Shown: positions 1 to 11,636 of the stretch, piece by piece
Layout: each line of letters starts with the position of its first letter
Position numbering within the stretch: the first letter of the stretch is position 1
Source of the DNA: Chamaecrista fasciculata
Taxonomy: Eukaryota; Streptophyta; Magnoliopsida; Fabales; Fabaceae
Direction: 5' to 3'
Length of the DNA stretch: 64,000 nucleotides
NCBI GenBank assembly: GCA_003254925.1
Contig: QANZ01007348.1
Span: 250,617 to 314,616 of the forward strand
Made by a program: the position numbers and the translations under genes
The notes under the pieces: model-generated
What the model was told of the DNA's origin: nothing
Databases searched by the model: none
What the model saw: the letters and a program-made list of their open reading frames with translations, nothing else

Positions 1-1837
1 ATATTTTTATTTTGTATTTTAAAATAGGTGTAAAAAGGTAAATAAAATCATATACAAAATTATATTCTATATCTTATTATTAATATAAAAAAAATCATAT
101 TGTTATAAAAGAGTCATGATACTTACAAATTTCAATAATAAGTATACATAAATTCTTTATTGATCTAAATAAAAAATAAATTTTATTTTAATATTAACTA
201 TCGAATCTCATTTGCCAGAGACTGTTCAAGAAGCATTGGCAAACATGGAAAAGATTTTCCAAAAACGGGTTTGAGAAGTTGATAAAAGAACCTCCTTGAT
301 GCTTGGACATAATATTGGACAGAAATATGTCCATCTTCTTAGATCAGTGCTGGTCTAACTTTGAGAATATGCCATTAGCCATTTCCTATACCTTTGAACA
401 AACAAGCAAAGGTATGATTTGGGAAGTGATAGAGTACACAGATGTTAGACATTGGATTACAATACCATTGGCATATAGAAAATCTCGCATAAGATGTGCT
501 CAAACAGTGTGAGTGTACATTCATTCTTTTGGTAAGTCCAGTCTTATTAATGTGAAATAAAATAGTGTTAGTATGAGTAAAGTAAACAAGAGTCATGCTA
601 TATGCCCCTTTTTATTTAATAAACTAATGAAATCATTCAAGTAGCTCAAACAGGGAAGGAAATCACTTCAATTAAATGGTACATAATATAGAATTTATAA
701 GCTAAGACACAGATGGAAGCCAAACAAAATGAAGTTGTTATTGACTCGAGAACAAGTTTCAGCTATATCTGGCACAGACAAGATAGAGATAGAAATTACC
801 AGGGCTCTGCCTGCAAGTTTAACGATTGATAACAGATTTGAGCAATTTTTAGTGAATCAGTTTGTTCCTGTGGGGCTATGGTAAGAAAAATGATCAATCA
901 ACATTGTAATAGACGGTCTGGAATGGCCATAAATGGGATTTATTATGCTTGAGGCAATAATTATGCTAATTACCATATCCGAATGGATTTAAACATATGG
1001 TGTTCACAGAAGGCACAGTAAAATTTGCAGTAATCACTAACAGAAAAATTATATATATGTCTTCGATAGCTCATAGCAGCATACATTGGAACTGTTAGTA
1101 AAAATTAAAAAAATTAGATTGGCTTGCTTTCATTTAATGCCGAAGAGTGGACACATAACTACAGTATTATCACAAATAACATTACCTTAAATCGTTGCAA
1201 AGACGTAAGTGATGAAAAAGATAGGCATTTAAAAATCCACCACATGAGGTCTAGATTACATAAATGATGAAAATGAACATAATGTCAGTGCTTCAGAGAG
1301 GCTGTTGAGGCAGTAAATAAAAAATAATCAACTTAAGGGATCATATTACTTAAACAGGTAAAATGATTGAAAACTCTCAAAAGTCACTACAGATACAGTT
1401 CGACAATTCACATTTCACACCCACTCAACTTTACCAGTACGGATTAGCACCTCTAATAACACATTTATCAAATCAAATAACATCGAGGAATGAAGAATTC
1501 AACAAGACCATCATCCAGCTATAAGTTGAACTTCAAAGTTTCTTTCCTAGCAAGAGTCAGCAAAGGCTTGAAACTAACTGCGTAAAGTATGACAATGTGG
1601 AGATACTAGTAACAAGAAAACATACATAAAGACCTAATTTCCATTTGAGGTTAAATACCATGAATTTCAAATATCTACAGACGACCTCAATACACAGTGA
1701 TGCAGCTCGTCTGCCTGTTTTGCATCAAAAGACACATTATAATTAAGCAGAGAAACTATAATTAATTTAGTTGGTATTCTAAATCCTTATTCTATATCTC
1801 GCAGCAACATCCATTTTCAGTCATTTACAAACTTCCA

Positions 1838-1870
<33 letters not shown>

Positions 1871-2104
1871 ACAGAACATGAAAGATAGTGTTCATCCAAT
1901 CATCATGTATTAGTGGCATATTTATTACCTACCAGCGAAGAACATAATCAGAATTTTGAACACAATCATTTGGGCAGCTTATATAGTTATATGTCTAGAG
2001 TTCTAGACAATAAAGATCAACACCCATTGTATCCTCAATTGTAAGAAAATTGGGGAGAATATCAATCAAGGCAGTCACAAATAATACATATATAATTTGT
2101 CATG
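1..2104. other. Intergenic, no supported gene
   Basis: AT-rich sequence with many stops in all frames. The longest open frame (303-512, 69 codons) has no motif that I recognise and no splice-linked continuation. An AAT microsatellite followed by an A run lies at about 1839-1872. Part of this stretch may be distal 3' flank of the minus-strand NAA10 gene. I see nothing else in it. Confidence 0.5.
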
Positions 2105-2123
2105 TTGCTTCCATAATCAGGCC

Positions 2124-2239
2124 TAGAGGGTGAGCCTTGGTGCAACTGTAAGGTGAGCCGTGGTGACCAAGAGGTCGGGTTTTCCAAGGATAAGGCTGCG
2201 TACATCTTGACCCTCCCCCTCCATGGACTGGGCCACCCT
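2124..2239 (+). mobile_element. Au-like SINE
   Basis: The start GAGGGTGAGCCTTGGTGCAA and the later GATAAGGCTGCGTACA and GGGCCACCCTT match the plant Au SINE as I remember it: a tRNA-related head, a conserved GGCTGCGTACA block and a T-rich end. The body is shorter than the usual ~180 bp, with the middle and the B-box region reduced. The insertion is framed by a perfect 19-bp target-site duplication, TTGCTTCCATAATCAGGCC, at 2105-2123 and 2240-2258. The right copy overlaps the last codons and stop of NAA10. The SINE lies antisense to that gene. Confidence 0.82.
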
Positions 2240-2251
2240 TTGCTTCCATAA

Positions 2252-2905
2252 TCAGGCCGCTTTCACATTCCCTTTCGATTCTGTTTTGGTATTCCCCTTG
2301 GTCGCCGCCTCTGTCTTCTCCGCCTTTACCTCACTAGAACAACAACCACCACCATGGTGGTGATGGTGATGATGGTGATGATGGTGATGATGATGACCAC
2401 AACCACCACCACCACCACCACCACCACATTGATGATGCAATTGCTTCCCCTTGAGTTCCTTCCTCATATCATAAGCATCTTCCCCATCGGCATAATACTT
2501 AGCCTCCACATCATGAATCTTATACCCTAAAGTCTCAGCGTACAAATTGAAGGCCGCACGATTACTCTTCCTAACATGAAGCGAAACATATTCAGCTCCG
2601 AATACTTCCCCCATGGCGTTTTGAGCAGCGTTCATGAGTTTCGTAGCCAAACCTAGTTTCCGATGGGTTCGGAGGACGGCGAGGGAGGTGATGTGGCCAT
2701 GGCATTCGGTGGTTTCTTCTTCCATTTTAGCCAAAACGTAGCCGACGATTCGGCCATTGTAATCTTCGGCGACGTAGAGAAGCTGAGGCCAAGAGAGAAT
2801 GTGATAGAGATAGTACTTCATTTGGTAATTCTCGGGAAGACAGAACAAATTGCAGGCTTGCATGGCCAATAGATCATCTACTGTGGCCTTTCTTATGCAC
2901 ACCAT
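2252..2905 (-). CDS. NAA10: N-alpha-acetyltransferase 10, catalytic subunit of NatA
   Basis: A single-exon, 217-residue protein. Residues 1-150 form a GNAT fold that closely matches NAA10/ARD1. The substrate-side LPENY motif lies at residues 23-27 and includes the conserved Glu25. The acetyl-CoA-binding RKLGLA (R/QxxGxA) is at 82-87, followed by [15 protein letters not shown]-type sequence. As NatA with NAA15, the family acetylates Ser, Ala, Thr, Gly and similar N-termini co-translationally at the ribosome. The C-terminal tail is low complexity: eight Gly (161-168), then fourteen His (171-184), then GGGCC and a Lys/Glu-rich end. Plant NAA10 tails as I remember them carry a shorter His/Gly stretch, so this looks like an expansion rather than a fusion. 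The ATG at 2905-2903 begins the GNAT fold. A SINE abuts the stop codon. Confidence 0.95.
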   Translation of the reverse strand: MVCIRKATVDDLLAMQACNLFCLPENYQMKYYLYHILSWPQLLYVAEDYNGRIVGYVLAKMEEETTECHGHITSLAVLRTHRKLGLATKLMNAAQNAMGEVFGAEYVSLHVRKSNRAAFNLYAETLGYKIHDVEAKYYADGEDAYDMRKELKGKQLHHQCGGGGGGGGCGHHHHHHHHHHHHHHGGGCCSSEVKAEKTEAATKGNTKTESKGNVKAA

Positions 2906-3219
2906 GGCTTCTTTCTTGATTCAAACTACTGTTTTTTTTTTTTCGATTTCTAGGGTTTCTAATTTCAGAGGATGAATGAGTTTCGAGCAAGACGTATTAT
3001 TGACAGTGGTAGGGACCAAGGATCCAAGAGATGAGGAACCAGTGGCAGTGGCAGAGACATTTAAAAATGAGAATCAATAGCATAGTTTTTATATTTTAGC
3101 TCATAGTAAATTTTAGTCCTTATTTTTTAGATAGATTACAATTCATTTATTTTTTTACTTGCAATTTTAGTCTTATAAATTTTCTAAAAATTTTACTTTT
3201 GTTGTAAATATATAATTTA

Positions 3220-3419
3220 TCTTATATTATATGGCTCCACCCTTTTCTGGTTGTCCACATTTTAAAACTATAGTACAAAATCAATAATAAGAGGAAAATT
3301 ATTATTTGATCCATTCTTTTTTACTGAGTTAACGATTTAGTCCCTCATTTTTTTTTTGTGAACTCTCATTTATTTTACATATATATTTGCGTGCCCGTTA
3401 GGGCACGCAAAGCCCCTAG
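3220..3419 (+). mobile_element. Non-autonomous mini-Helitron, copy 1
   Basis: The element starts with TC (TCTTATATTATATGGCTCCA) after an A and ends with CTAG before a T, as expected for Helitron insertion between A and T. Just inside the 3' end is a perfect hairpin, TGCGTGCCC-GTTA-GGGCACGCA, followed by AAGCCCCTAG. There is no coding capacity in 200 bp. The second copy, at 50076-50254, shares both ends and most of the interior. Confidence 0.88.
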
Positions 3420-3908
3420 TATGTAATATGTGGATGACCATATTCATGAGCCTTTTGCCCTTTTTGTAACATCCCTACGACCTCATCATGGCTCCATCAA
3501 TTTAGTCATTTTGTAACATCTCCATGAAAGCTTATTAATGTGTTTGGAGGTGCATTATGGTGCCCTTAATAGATTGTAACCTATCTTCCATTATGTCAAG
3601 GGTCTTATATAAAGGGGCTTCCTTCTATTGAATTGGAAGTGTGAATAAACATAATAATATGACATGAGGATGAGCTCTTGAAGAGCTATATCAATGGAGC
3701 ATATAAGATAGTTCCTAAAGAACTAAACCTTTTGAGGACTAACTTGTGTATCTCTTTATTTTTCCCTTCTTCACATTTTCTATTTGGTTTATAACAACTT
3801 TTTGGTTCTAACAATTTTCTCGTTTTAAGTTTGAATGTGATAATTCAAAAGCTATGTGTTCTTTTGAAATATCATTTTTATATTTAATTGAGACCGTTAA
3901 CAAATAAG

Positions 3909-4763
3909 CAAGGTTATTAAAATCGGACCGGATATTGAACCGGATGAAGCAACGGTTCAAGGTTCAATGGTCCAACCGGGGTTCGATCGGGGTCGAACCG
4001 TTTATAAATAAATTAATTAATAAATAATATATTAACAAATAATATACTAACAAAATTAAAAAAAAAAAAAACAACTCCTCTTTTAAACCTCTATAATAAC
4101 TCTACTTTCTTGTGGTCTACATTTTCAAATTTCAAAAAAATTAAAAAAAAAAAGAAGAGTTCAACGAATCTTTAATGCTTTAACTTTCTTGTCATTTATG
4201 ACCATTTAACTTTCTTACCTTCCCCTAATTCCCATCTCATTCAAAGCCCTTTTGGGCTCAAGAAATTAAAACTTACCCACGAGGCCCATTTCATTCAATT
4301 CAACATTTTCTTTCTCTTAACCTAATTCTTGTGGTGTGTGGATAGCCGCTGCAGGTTGAGGTTTGGAGAAAAGTGAAGGTGACTATTGAAGAGGCTACTT
4401 CGTTGGTTCGAAGAACATGGAGATGAAGCATTTGATTTGTCTTCTTAAACTTTCTCATTCATCTGATTCTGTTGCTCTTAGATAACCGATTTAGTGTATT
4501 CTTTTCCTAATTTCACTTCCTCTCTCCTCCCACTCTCATCCCTTCTTCTTCTTCTTCTCCGTCGTAATCTGTGAAACCCACCCAGCTGAACCGCCTGAAC
4601 CGCTAAAATCGCCGGTTCACTCCGGTTTTGCCGGTTATTGACCGTTTCGAGCGGTTGTTGACCGGTTCGTTGCGTGACCGATTCTTTAAGTGACTCGGAC
4701 CGGACTGGTGCCCGATCCCCGGTTCAACCGGTTGGACCGGCCGGTCCGATTTTAATAACCTTG
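3909..4763. mobile_element. hAT-type non-autonomous element (855 bp)
   Basis: The terminal inverted repeats match perfectly over about 23 bp, beginning CAAGGTTATTAAAATCGGAC on the left with its reverse complement ending at 4763. An exact 8-bp target-site duplication, CAAATAAG, flanks the element at 3901-3908 and 4764-4771. An 8-bp duplication with CA..TG ends indicates the hAT superfamily. The subterminal regions are packed with CCGG/GGTTC/ACCGG words in both orientations, as hAT transposase-binding regions often are. No transposase frame is present. The intact ends and duplication suggest a fairly recent insertion. Confidence 0.88.
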
Positions 4764-6070
4764 CAAATAAGATTAAGTTGACTTTGAAACTAGATTGCCC
4801 TTTTCATAATCAAATGAACGCAGTTGGTCATATTTTTCTTATTCAAGTCCAAATGCTAAGAATTACTCTTAACAAATACTTTTCCTTCCAAATTGAAACC
4901 ATTAGAAAATAAAATCAAATTAGATTATAAAATGGATTTGAAATCAAAGAGTGGAACTTTTGAGACACTTGTATAACCAAAATTGCAAGAAACAAGATAA
5001 AGAGCTACAGATTACAAGTTATTGCAAAGACAAACTAATCAAAATTCAAAAGTGTACTTTAACTTATATTTTATTTAAGATTCTATTTAAATAGTTAAAA
5101 TTTAAAGGTCAAAACCTCCTTCTGGTCTCCAATATTTGTCCAAAATTTTATTTTACTCCCTTAATGTTTTGTCACAAAAGAATTTATCCAAGAGTTCCGG
5201 TTTAATTCAACAAACAACATAGTGAAACATTAAAAATGAAGTAAAGAGCTTGTACTATGCTATGAAATTTATACAAAACAGCTCACAAGCTTCATCAGGT
5301 TTCTTTTATGACGAATTCCAATTTGCATTCACGTTCAAATTACTGGATTAATTCAATTTGGATTGAACTCATAGGATTGAGTGACAACCGAAGTTATCCA
5401 ATCCATTTAATCCTTGTGTGCCATTCAAACCAACCCAAGCCAACTTCACTATGAATTAGATTGGTTAATCAATTTTACATGTATTAAGAGAAAAAATTTC
5501 AAAAATTGTAAAAGATGCTTTTCACTTTTTATTACAGAAAACAAAAACTAAGATCTCCTTTCAAAAGAGATCTCAACAAAATCATCCCTAGGTACCTGGA
5601 TACAATAAGCTGGGGGAGAAAGAAATACATATTTTACGTAAGTTTTATAAGTTTCAAGTCTTCATATCTCCAAATACCTAAGTGCTTCATTAACTTGGAC
5701 AAGCTCTAAAATATGACAACCAATAAAAGAAATATAAAGTTTTACTGATTATTTTCAAAAATGTATAATTTAAAACCTATTTGTTTTTTGACGGATAGTT
5801 CATCATTCGATCTAAACAAACCGAAGCTTATAATTTCCTTTGCTTCTCTTACTGTAAAAAAAAAAATGAAAATCTAAAAAAATATTATTAAAAATAATTA
5901 TTAAATTAATTTGATTTATTAAGTAAAGAATTGAACACTATATATATGAATAAAAGAATAGTCACGAGATTATGAGGTATGAACTAAATTAATTCTACAT
6001 TTGATACGAATTAATTCTGTGTTTTATTTACCAAAAATAAATTCTGCGTTTGATATATAAATTAAAAAAA
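4764..6070. other. Intergenic, AT-rich
   Basis: No coding potential beyond chance frames. The stretch around 5300-5460 has AATTCAATTTGGATTGAAC-type words like those of the decayed hAT fragments near 41, 52 and 54 kb, but no ends can be placed. Nothing else is supported. Confidence 0.4.
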
Positions 6071-6466
6071 AAAGTAAATTACACTTTGGTACCCTATGGT
6101 TAGACCCTATTTCACTTTGGTACCTTGTGGTTTGAAATATGACACTTTGGTAACCTATGGTATTCTCTATTAACACTTTGGTACCCTTGGAGCTATTTTG
6201 TAATTTTAACCATAACAAATTTTGCAAAAATTATATATTGACCTCAAAAAATTTAAAAAAAATTACAAATAGGTCCTTGGATACATATTATTTAGAGACT
6301 AAAATGAAAACTTTTAAAAAAATTTGAGATCAATATGTAATTTTTTCAAAATTTGTTATGGTTAAAATTACAAAATAACTCCAAAGTGTTAATGGAGAAT
6401 ACCACAGTCCACAGGGTACCAAAGTATCAGGTTTCAAACTACAGGGTATCAAAGTGTAATTTACCC
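6071..6466. mobile_element. Palindromic MULE-like MITE
   Basis: Two arms of about 190 bp are inverted copies of each other. The left reads GTAAATTACACTTTGGTACC and the right ends GTATCAAAGTGTAATTTACC. The flanks TTAAAAAAA (6062-6070) and TTAAAAAAT (6467-6475) match at 8 of 9 bases, compatible with a 9-bp Mutator-type duplication, although A-rich flanks make this weak. The arms repeat CACTTTGGTACCYTRTGG at short intervals. The two small minus-strand frames here are a result of the palindrome. A relative begins at 63912. Confidence 0.7.
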
Positions 6467-7513
6467 TTAAAAAATAATCTAAAAAAATATTAGATTTTCG
6501 GAAATGACTTAATTCCATAAAAGTCACAATTTACTGAGAGCAACAACACTTTGACACACTTGATTGAGTCATTCACCCAATTGCCGAATAAACTCAACAT
6601 AGAGAATGAGTGCAGCGTTGCGCAGAGAGATAATGACGATCCAGAAACATTGAGTTTGATTTCGAATTTTGAAAGCAGTCATTTGATTCCGTAGCGATTA
6701 GATAATTTGCTAGGTTAGAAATTCAGACTCATCTATGTTTTGTATCATAAGTTCGTCAAAAATAGAGCACATAAATCAAAGTTAGAAACAACTAAAAAGA
6801 ACAGAATTACAGAATAGAAGCTCAAGTGAAGAACAGATAAAATCAGAATTGAAGCAAAAGTGAGGCGAACAAGACGATAAATATGATGAAACAAAGACAC
6901 AGGACAACAAGATCAGTTATATTTTACTACAATATAGAAATGTGGTAATATCACCACCAACATGCATGTGTCTTTCGTTGAGCATTCCACACATTGGTGT
7001 CCCACTTCACTCATGACTCACATGGCCTCCTTGATTGGCTCATATAATCAATGAACCACCAAAAGACACTACAGGCACATATATAGATTATGTTTTCCCA
7101 AGAATAGCTGCTAAATGTTGCAGATGCACACAAATGAGACTGATAAATGAACAAGATCTTTGGTAAAAAAAATTTCCTTTCCCTTGAGAGAAATGCAGCA
7201 TCACTGGCATGCTTCCACCAGCTAGAAGAAATATAAAGTAAACTATCAATTTAGTCTTTAAATGATGTGCAATGTTATTATTTTTTTAAATACTCAAGTT
7301 AGTCTTAAAAAGTTCATGACTTGTTGCAAATTAATTCATATAGGGACTGAGTTGTATAATAGTAGAGTGTTTATAGAGGGACCAAATTGTAACGAATCAA
7401 GAATTTTTTAGGACTAAATCAAATATTTCGAAACAGACAATGACAATGCATATATATTCTAGGGACTAAAATGTTAGTTTACTCGAGAAATATCATCAAG
7501 AACTCATGGAACA
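6467..7513. other. Intergenic, 3' flank of PPR gene
   Basis: No gene is seen. The first ~700 bp are unremarkable. At about 7239-7490 lies a stretch of degraded repeat with GGGACTGAGTT/GGGACCAAATTGTAA words, common in decayed plant MITEs. It ends right at the 3' end of the PPR reading frame and may contribute to that transcript's 3' UTR. Confidence 0.4.
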
Positions 7514-9843
7514 TCAAGAAATATCCACAGCAAACAAAAGATCACATATCTTTTCCTTCATGCAAACACTTTTCTGAGAATTACAATTAGCAAGTAAGGT
7601 CTTCCTTTCTTTCCTAAAGAACTCTGCTTCAGAAGATTTACCATATCTTTCCAAACCAGATATTAGCACATTGTAAGTGCCTAACACAGGAGAAACTCCT
7701 TTGTTGCGCATGATTTTATAAATCTCGAGTGCTTTATTAGCTCTTCTAGCCGAGAAGTAAGCACTAACTAAAGCAGTGTAGGAGGCAGTACACTTGTGGT
7801 TATCAGGTAATAAGTTGAAAATCTTTGCAGCATACGTAGGCTGCCTAGCGCGACCGAGCCGATAAATTATTAAAGAAGCTAAATAGATTCCAAGTGACTG
7901 CCTGGCTCTAGTCATCGCCTCCACGATTTCAAAGATCCTTGAAAACAAATTTGATCTGATCAACAAGCCTATCAAGGCAAGATGTTTTGTTCTTTCAATA
8001 TTTATGTCCATTTTCATGCTGTACTTAAAAGCCAATAGTGCTCCGTCGCATCTGCACAAACTGCAATTTACATCGATGATGGTTGATAAAATCTCACCAT
8101 TTAAAGGTATCATCTTATCCATCATCCCAGCAAGTAAATGGTCAATGGCAACTAGATTTCTCCTACCCAGAAAAACAGATAAAAGTCCTTCATCGTTTTC
8201 AGAATGAGAATCTGTAGCTACTTTTGTGCAGTCATTTGCGTTCTTCCTGACATTATAGTCAATACAAAAATGAGGATGAAGTTGCCTGAGAAGGGTATCA
8301 CTCTCATCAGCATGTTTTAAGGCTCGTATCGCTTCCAAAAACACAGAGTAACGAAGAACAAGACGGTTTTCCTTCATATACAGAAGGATTTTGTTCATGG
8401 CTGCAGTCCCACTAACTTTTGAACACTTCTCAACCAATATATTACATGCAGCTTTATCAGGTTGTACCCCAGCATCTTGCATCTTTTCAAAAATCTCGAG
8501 GGCTTCATTGCATTGTCCTGAAGTGTCCAAAACAAGACAATTATTCTCAACCCAACTTCATAGTCAATAAGAAAAACAACAAAAGAGAATAGCCAATACA
8601 CTAAAGATCCAATATACTCAAAGCTAAAACTGCATTGCATTGAAGCAATCATCAAGATCTGTTGTGTTGGTTACTTGAATTATTTAATGTGCTAACATTA
8701 TAAATTATGCAGACAAAGTAAATTTGTCATTTAAATTTTTTTAGAAGACTCAACTTTCAGTAAGCAAACTACTCCTTTTCTCTAGAGTTAGGATGAAAAC
8801 TAAGTAGACTCATTCCATTGTTTATTATCACGTTTTCAATAAAATCATGACGTGGAATTTTTTTTAATGTCCAATCAAGTGGTGCTAAGCTATAAAATAA
8901 TATCTCTTTGTCTTGTTTTTATTCAAGGAGAGCTTGATAGTAAAGGCAAAAGATAATTAAAATTTCTCCTGACAATTTCTCGAAACTTATAGGCCTATGG
9001 ACTTTAAAAAAAATTTCTTTGACCAGCAAAGAAAATTACTGAATGCAAGCCTGTGAAGACCATATAACAAACAACTAGAAGGAACTAACCTGAGCCAATA
9101 AGATACTCCATTAAGATTGTATAAGTATAGCAATTTGGAGGACATCTAGACTGAAGCATCTCCTTGTAGATATCTGCAGCCTCCTTTACTCTGTCATTGT
9201 TAAAGAGAATCTTCATATATGCAGTATAAGATACAACAGTTGGGGAATACCCTTTAGATTTCATTTCTTCCCACATCTTTATAGCCTCATCAACATTCCC
9301 CGAATTCGATAGCCAATGCATAAGCGAAGTGTAAGTAACACAATCAATCTTTATCCCCTTCTCTTGCATCTGCTGAAAAACATATTTCATAGATGAAATT
9401 CTCCCAGCTTCTCCAAAAATATCCAACATTGTTGTGTAAGTATACTGGTCATGCTTAAAAGCTCTTAGCCGAGAAGCCCAATTGAAGAACAACCAGGCTT
9501 TCTCCATAGGTGGGTGGGTTTTCAGGACTTGGTTGACTGTGTAAGAATCCCATCTTATCGCGAGCTTCTGGAGCTCTTCTTGAGCAGAATCCCAACTCAA
9601 ATACCTTAGCATTCTGCATATTTTCCCAACAATGTCCCTCATATAATCTCTTGGATCAGTAACATCCATCTTAGCTGGTTTCATGGACTTTGAATTTTTC
9701 CTTTGAAATTGAGTAATGTGTTTCTTTCGATTGTGTTGTTGACTGGAATGCATACCTCTAACTAAACGGTTCCGGTAAAAGTAAGGATGAATGCCAAGAG
9801 ATGAAGAAATGAACTTCGGAAAGAATCCATATATTCTACACAT
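7514..9843 (-). CDS. P-class pentatricopeptide repeat protein, two exons
   Basis: Exon 1 is 9090-9843 and exon 2 is 7514-8517. The 572-bp intron has canonical GT-AG borders and splits a Gly codon, giving 585 residues. The start is the ATG at 9843; three upstream in-frame codons lack an ATG. The N-terminus is basic and Ser-rich with few acids, compatible with organelle targeting. Tandem ~35-residue helical repeats follow, for example from YTTMLDIFGEAGRISSMKYV and VTYTSLMHWLSNSGNVDEAI; repeats near the middle are degenerate. No E or DYW domain is present. From memory it resembles Arabidopsis At2g01390, with KTHPPMEKAWLFFNWAS as a shared block. The expected role is sequence-specific RNA binding in plastids or mitochondria; the target is unknown. 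Confidence 0.88.
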
Positions 9844-10175
9844 CGATGACAACTGAAAATTTTAAACAGAGTTCTCAAATTTAGTGAGAATACACGAGAC
9901 ACATGTCTAAACATCAAATTCTAAAACAGAATTCTCTCTAATCCCTAATCTAGAGCAAAATCATGACGAAGTTATGAAACAGTCATATGAAACAAGATAT
10001 GAACAGAACTGAAAACACTGCCAAATTTTAAACAGAACATCATGCACCTATTCCGATTTCTCTCCTCCTAAATCTCCTTATTCCATCTTCCAGAAGCATT
10101 CAAATGGACTCTTGATGCTTCTCCTTCCCTATAATACCGAAAAGCTCAAGGGGGACTAAAGTGATTCCGACGAGC

Positions 10176-10310
10176 CTTCGTGTTCTTTGGCAAGATGGCG
10201 GCGTCCGATTTCGTGCGCAGCTCTGTGAAAAAAGGCGGGACATAGTGAGGCCGTGAGGTAGCGAGAGAGAGTCCTTTGGGGGGAAAAGTACATTTTACCC
10301 CTGCTGAACT
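10176..10310. repeat. Leader-like duplicated segment, copy A
   Basis: A segment containing GATGGCGGCGTCCGATTTC, GTGCGCAGCTC, GAGGCCGTGAGGTA and TACATTTTACCCC has a diverged second copy at 16586-16692 in the same orientation. It lies about 330 bp upstream of the ATG of the minus-strand PPR gene at 7.5-9.8 kb, so it may be promoter or 5' leader. The open frame on the plus strand is only about 17 codons. I cannot assign a family. Confidence 0.7.
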
Positions 10311-10434
10311 TTAACTCTATCACACTTTACCCCCTAAAATAGTTCTTGTAAGAGTTGGCCACCTAACCTTCATATTTAGGAAAAACGAAAAAAAAACTAG
10401 TACATTTTTTTTTTGGTAAACTAAAGTTTAGGTG

Positions 10435-10837
10435 TTGGGATCGGTAAAAAATATCCAATATCCGTCAGATAGGATATGGGTAGTGAAAAATAAAAAATTA
10501 TCGGATATTAGGTGGATACAAATATTACTTCAACTATTCCTACAATATAAATATTTTATTATATTTTTAATTATTTTATTTTAATTAACGGATATTGGCT
10601 ATCGGATATTGGATATATCTGATTTTTGAATTATGACATTCTATCGTATATCCATTATTTTCGGATATTTCGAATATTTAGGGTGCTCGTCAGATACCGG
10701 ATATCGGACATGGTACGAGTACGAGTACAGATACTAAATTATCGGATACGGATAGGGTACAGATATTGGATAGGATAAACAAATACGAATGCGGATAGTG
10801 ACAAAATGACTAAGTACCATACCCATTGCCATCCCTA
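10435..10837. mobile_element. hAT-type MITE with 8-bp duplication
   Basis: A perfect 8-bp duplication, TTTAGGTG, flanks the element at 10427-10434 and 10838-10845. The ends are TTGGGATCGG and the reverse complement of TAGGGATGGCAATGG, an imperfect inverted repeat of the TAGGGATGGCA hAT type. The interior is rich in GGATAT/ATATCC and TACGAGTAC words and lacks coding capacity. It is a relative of the element at 43836-44258. Confidence 0.8.
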
Positions 10838-11636
10838 TTTAGGTGGGTGTAAAGTGTAAACATATTATACCAAGATCTCAGAGAATATCTTTTGATCTTT
10901 TTGAAAATTTACGAAAGAAATTTATATATCACCTGAAAACACAAAAGTTGTCCAAGAGAGTTTACCTTTGATTTCCTTAGAGATGGCCATGAGAGACCTT
11001 GAAACTTGAGGACTTGCAAGAAGGATGCACAGGGGCTTCCCCTGTGAATCCACTCCGAAGCCCAAGTCAGTAGATGAAGAAGATGAGAAAGTAGATATTT
11101 TGGAGAGATAAAATGGCATACCTTTGGTAGGGTTTTGGGGAGTGTATTTATAGAGGGAAAAAGTAGAGTGTGGTGGGTGGTTGATGGTGACTTGTGCCTG
11201 TAGTGTCAGACAAGTACACCAAGATCTGCGGGATTGTGTCCGAGCAGATCAGTATGGCGTCTGGGCCTTGGACTTTGGGCTTTTGAGAGTACAAAAGTAT
11301 GTATATCACTTGTCCCTCCTAAAAAGGATGGTGACAGTGCCAGAAGGGTGTATATCATCACCCATTAAATAAGGCTCTCACATCAATAAAAAGATTCGAA
11401 CCCTCGCTAACATATCCACAAACAAGGCTAAACAGAATGAACAAGACTTAGGCAAAGTTTCTTATATCTTTGCTATAGGTTCCCCAATCAACATTTAACA
11501 CATGACAAATATGTTATACATGACCAATCATAATAGGAAGAATATTTTATATACTTTTTTCTTGTATGACCAATCATGAAAGAGAGAGAACGTAAATCAA
11601 ATTTGTAATTAAAAGGACCTTATAGCAAAAATTTAA
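10838..11636. other. Intergenic; unidentified moderately GC-rich block
   Basis: The sequence at about 10900-11390 has balanced composition and a 65-codon minus-strand frame (10922-11119, with a STFSSSSSTDLGFGVDSQGK-like stretch). There is no homology I can name and no splice continuation. The motif TTTATAGAGGGAAAAAGTAG upstream of that frame resembles a TATA region, so a decayed gene or repeat is possible. The rest is AT-rich. Confidence 0.3.

Noticed and set aside
303-512. 69-codon frame as a gene
   Set aside because: No recognisable motif, no splice-linked extension and a length expected by chance in this composition.
3380-3412. Hairpin as a transcription terminator or microRNA
   Set aside because: It is the terminal hairpin of a Helitron, 10 bp from the CTAG end, and is repeated at 50225-50242.
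6024-6527. Two minus-strand frames of 65-67 codons as paired small genes
   Set aside because: They lie in the inverted arms of a palindromic MITE and are a consequence of its repeated words.
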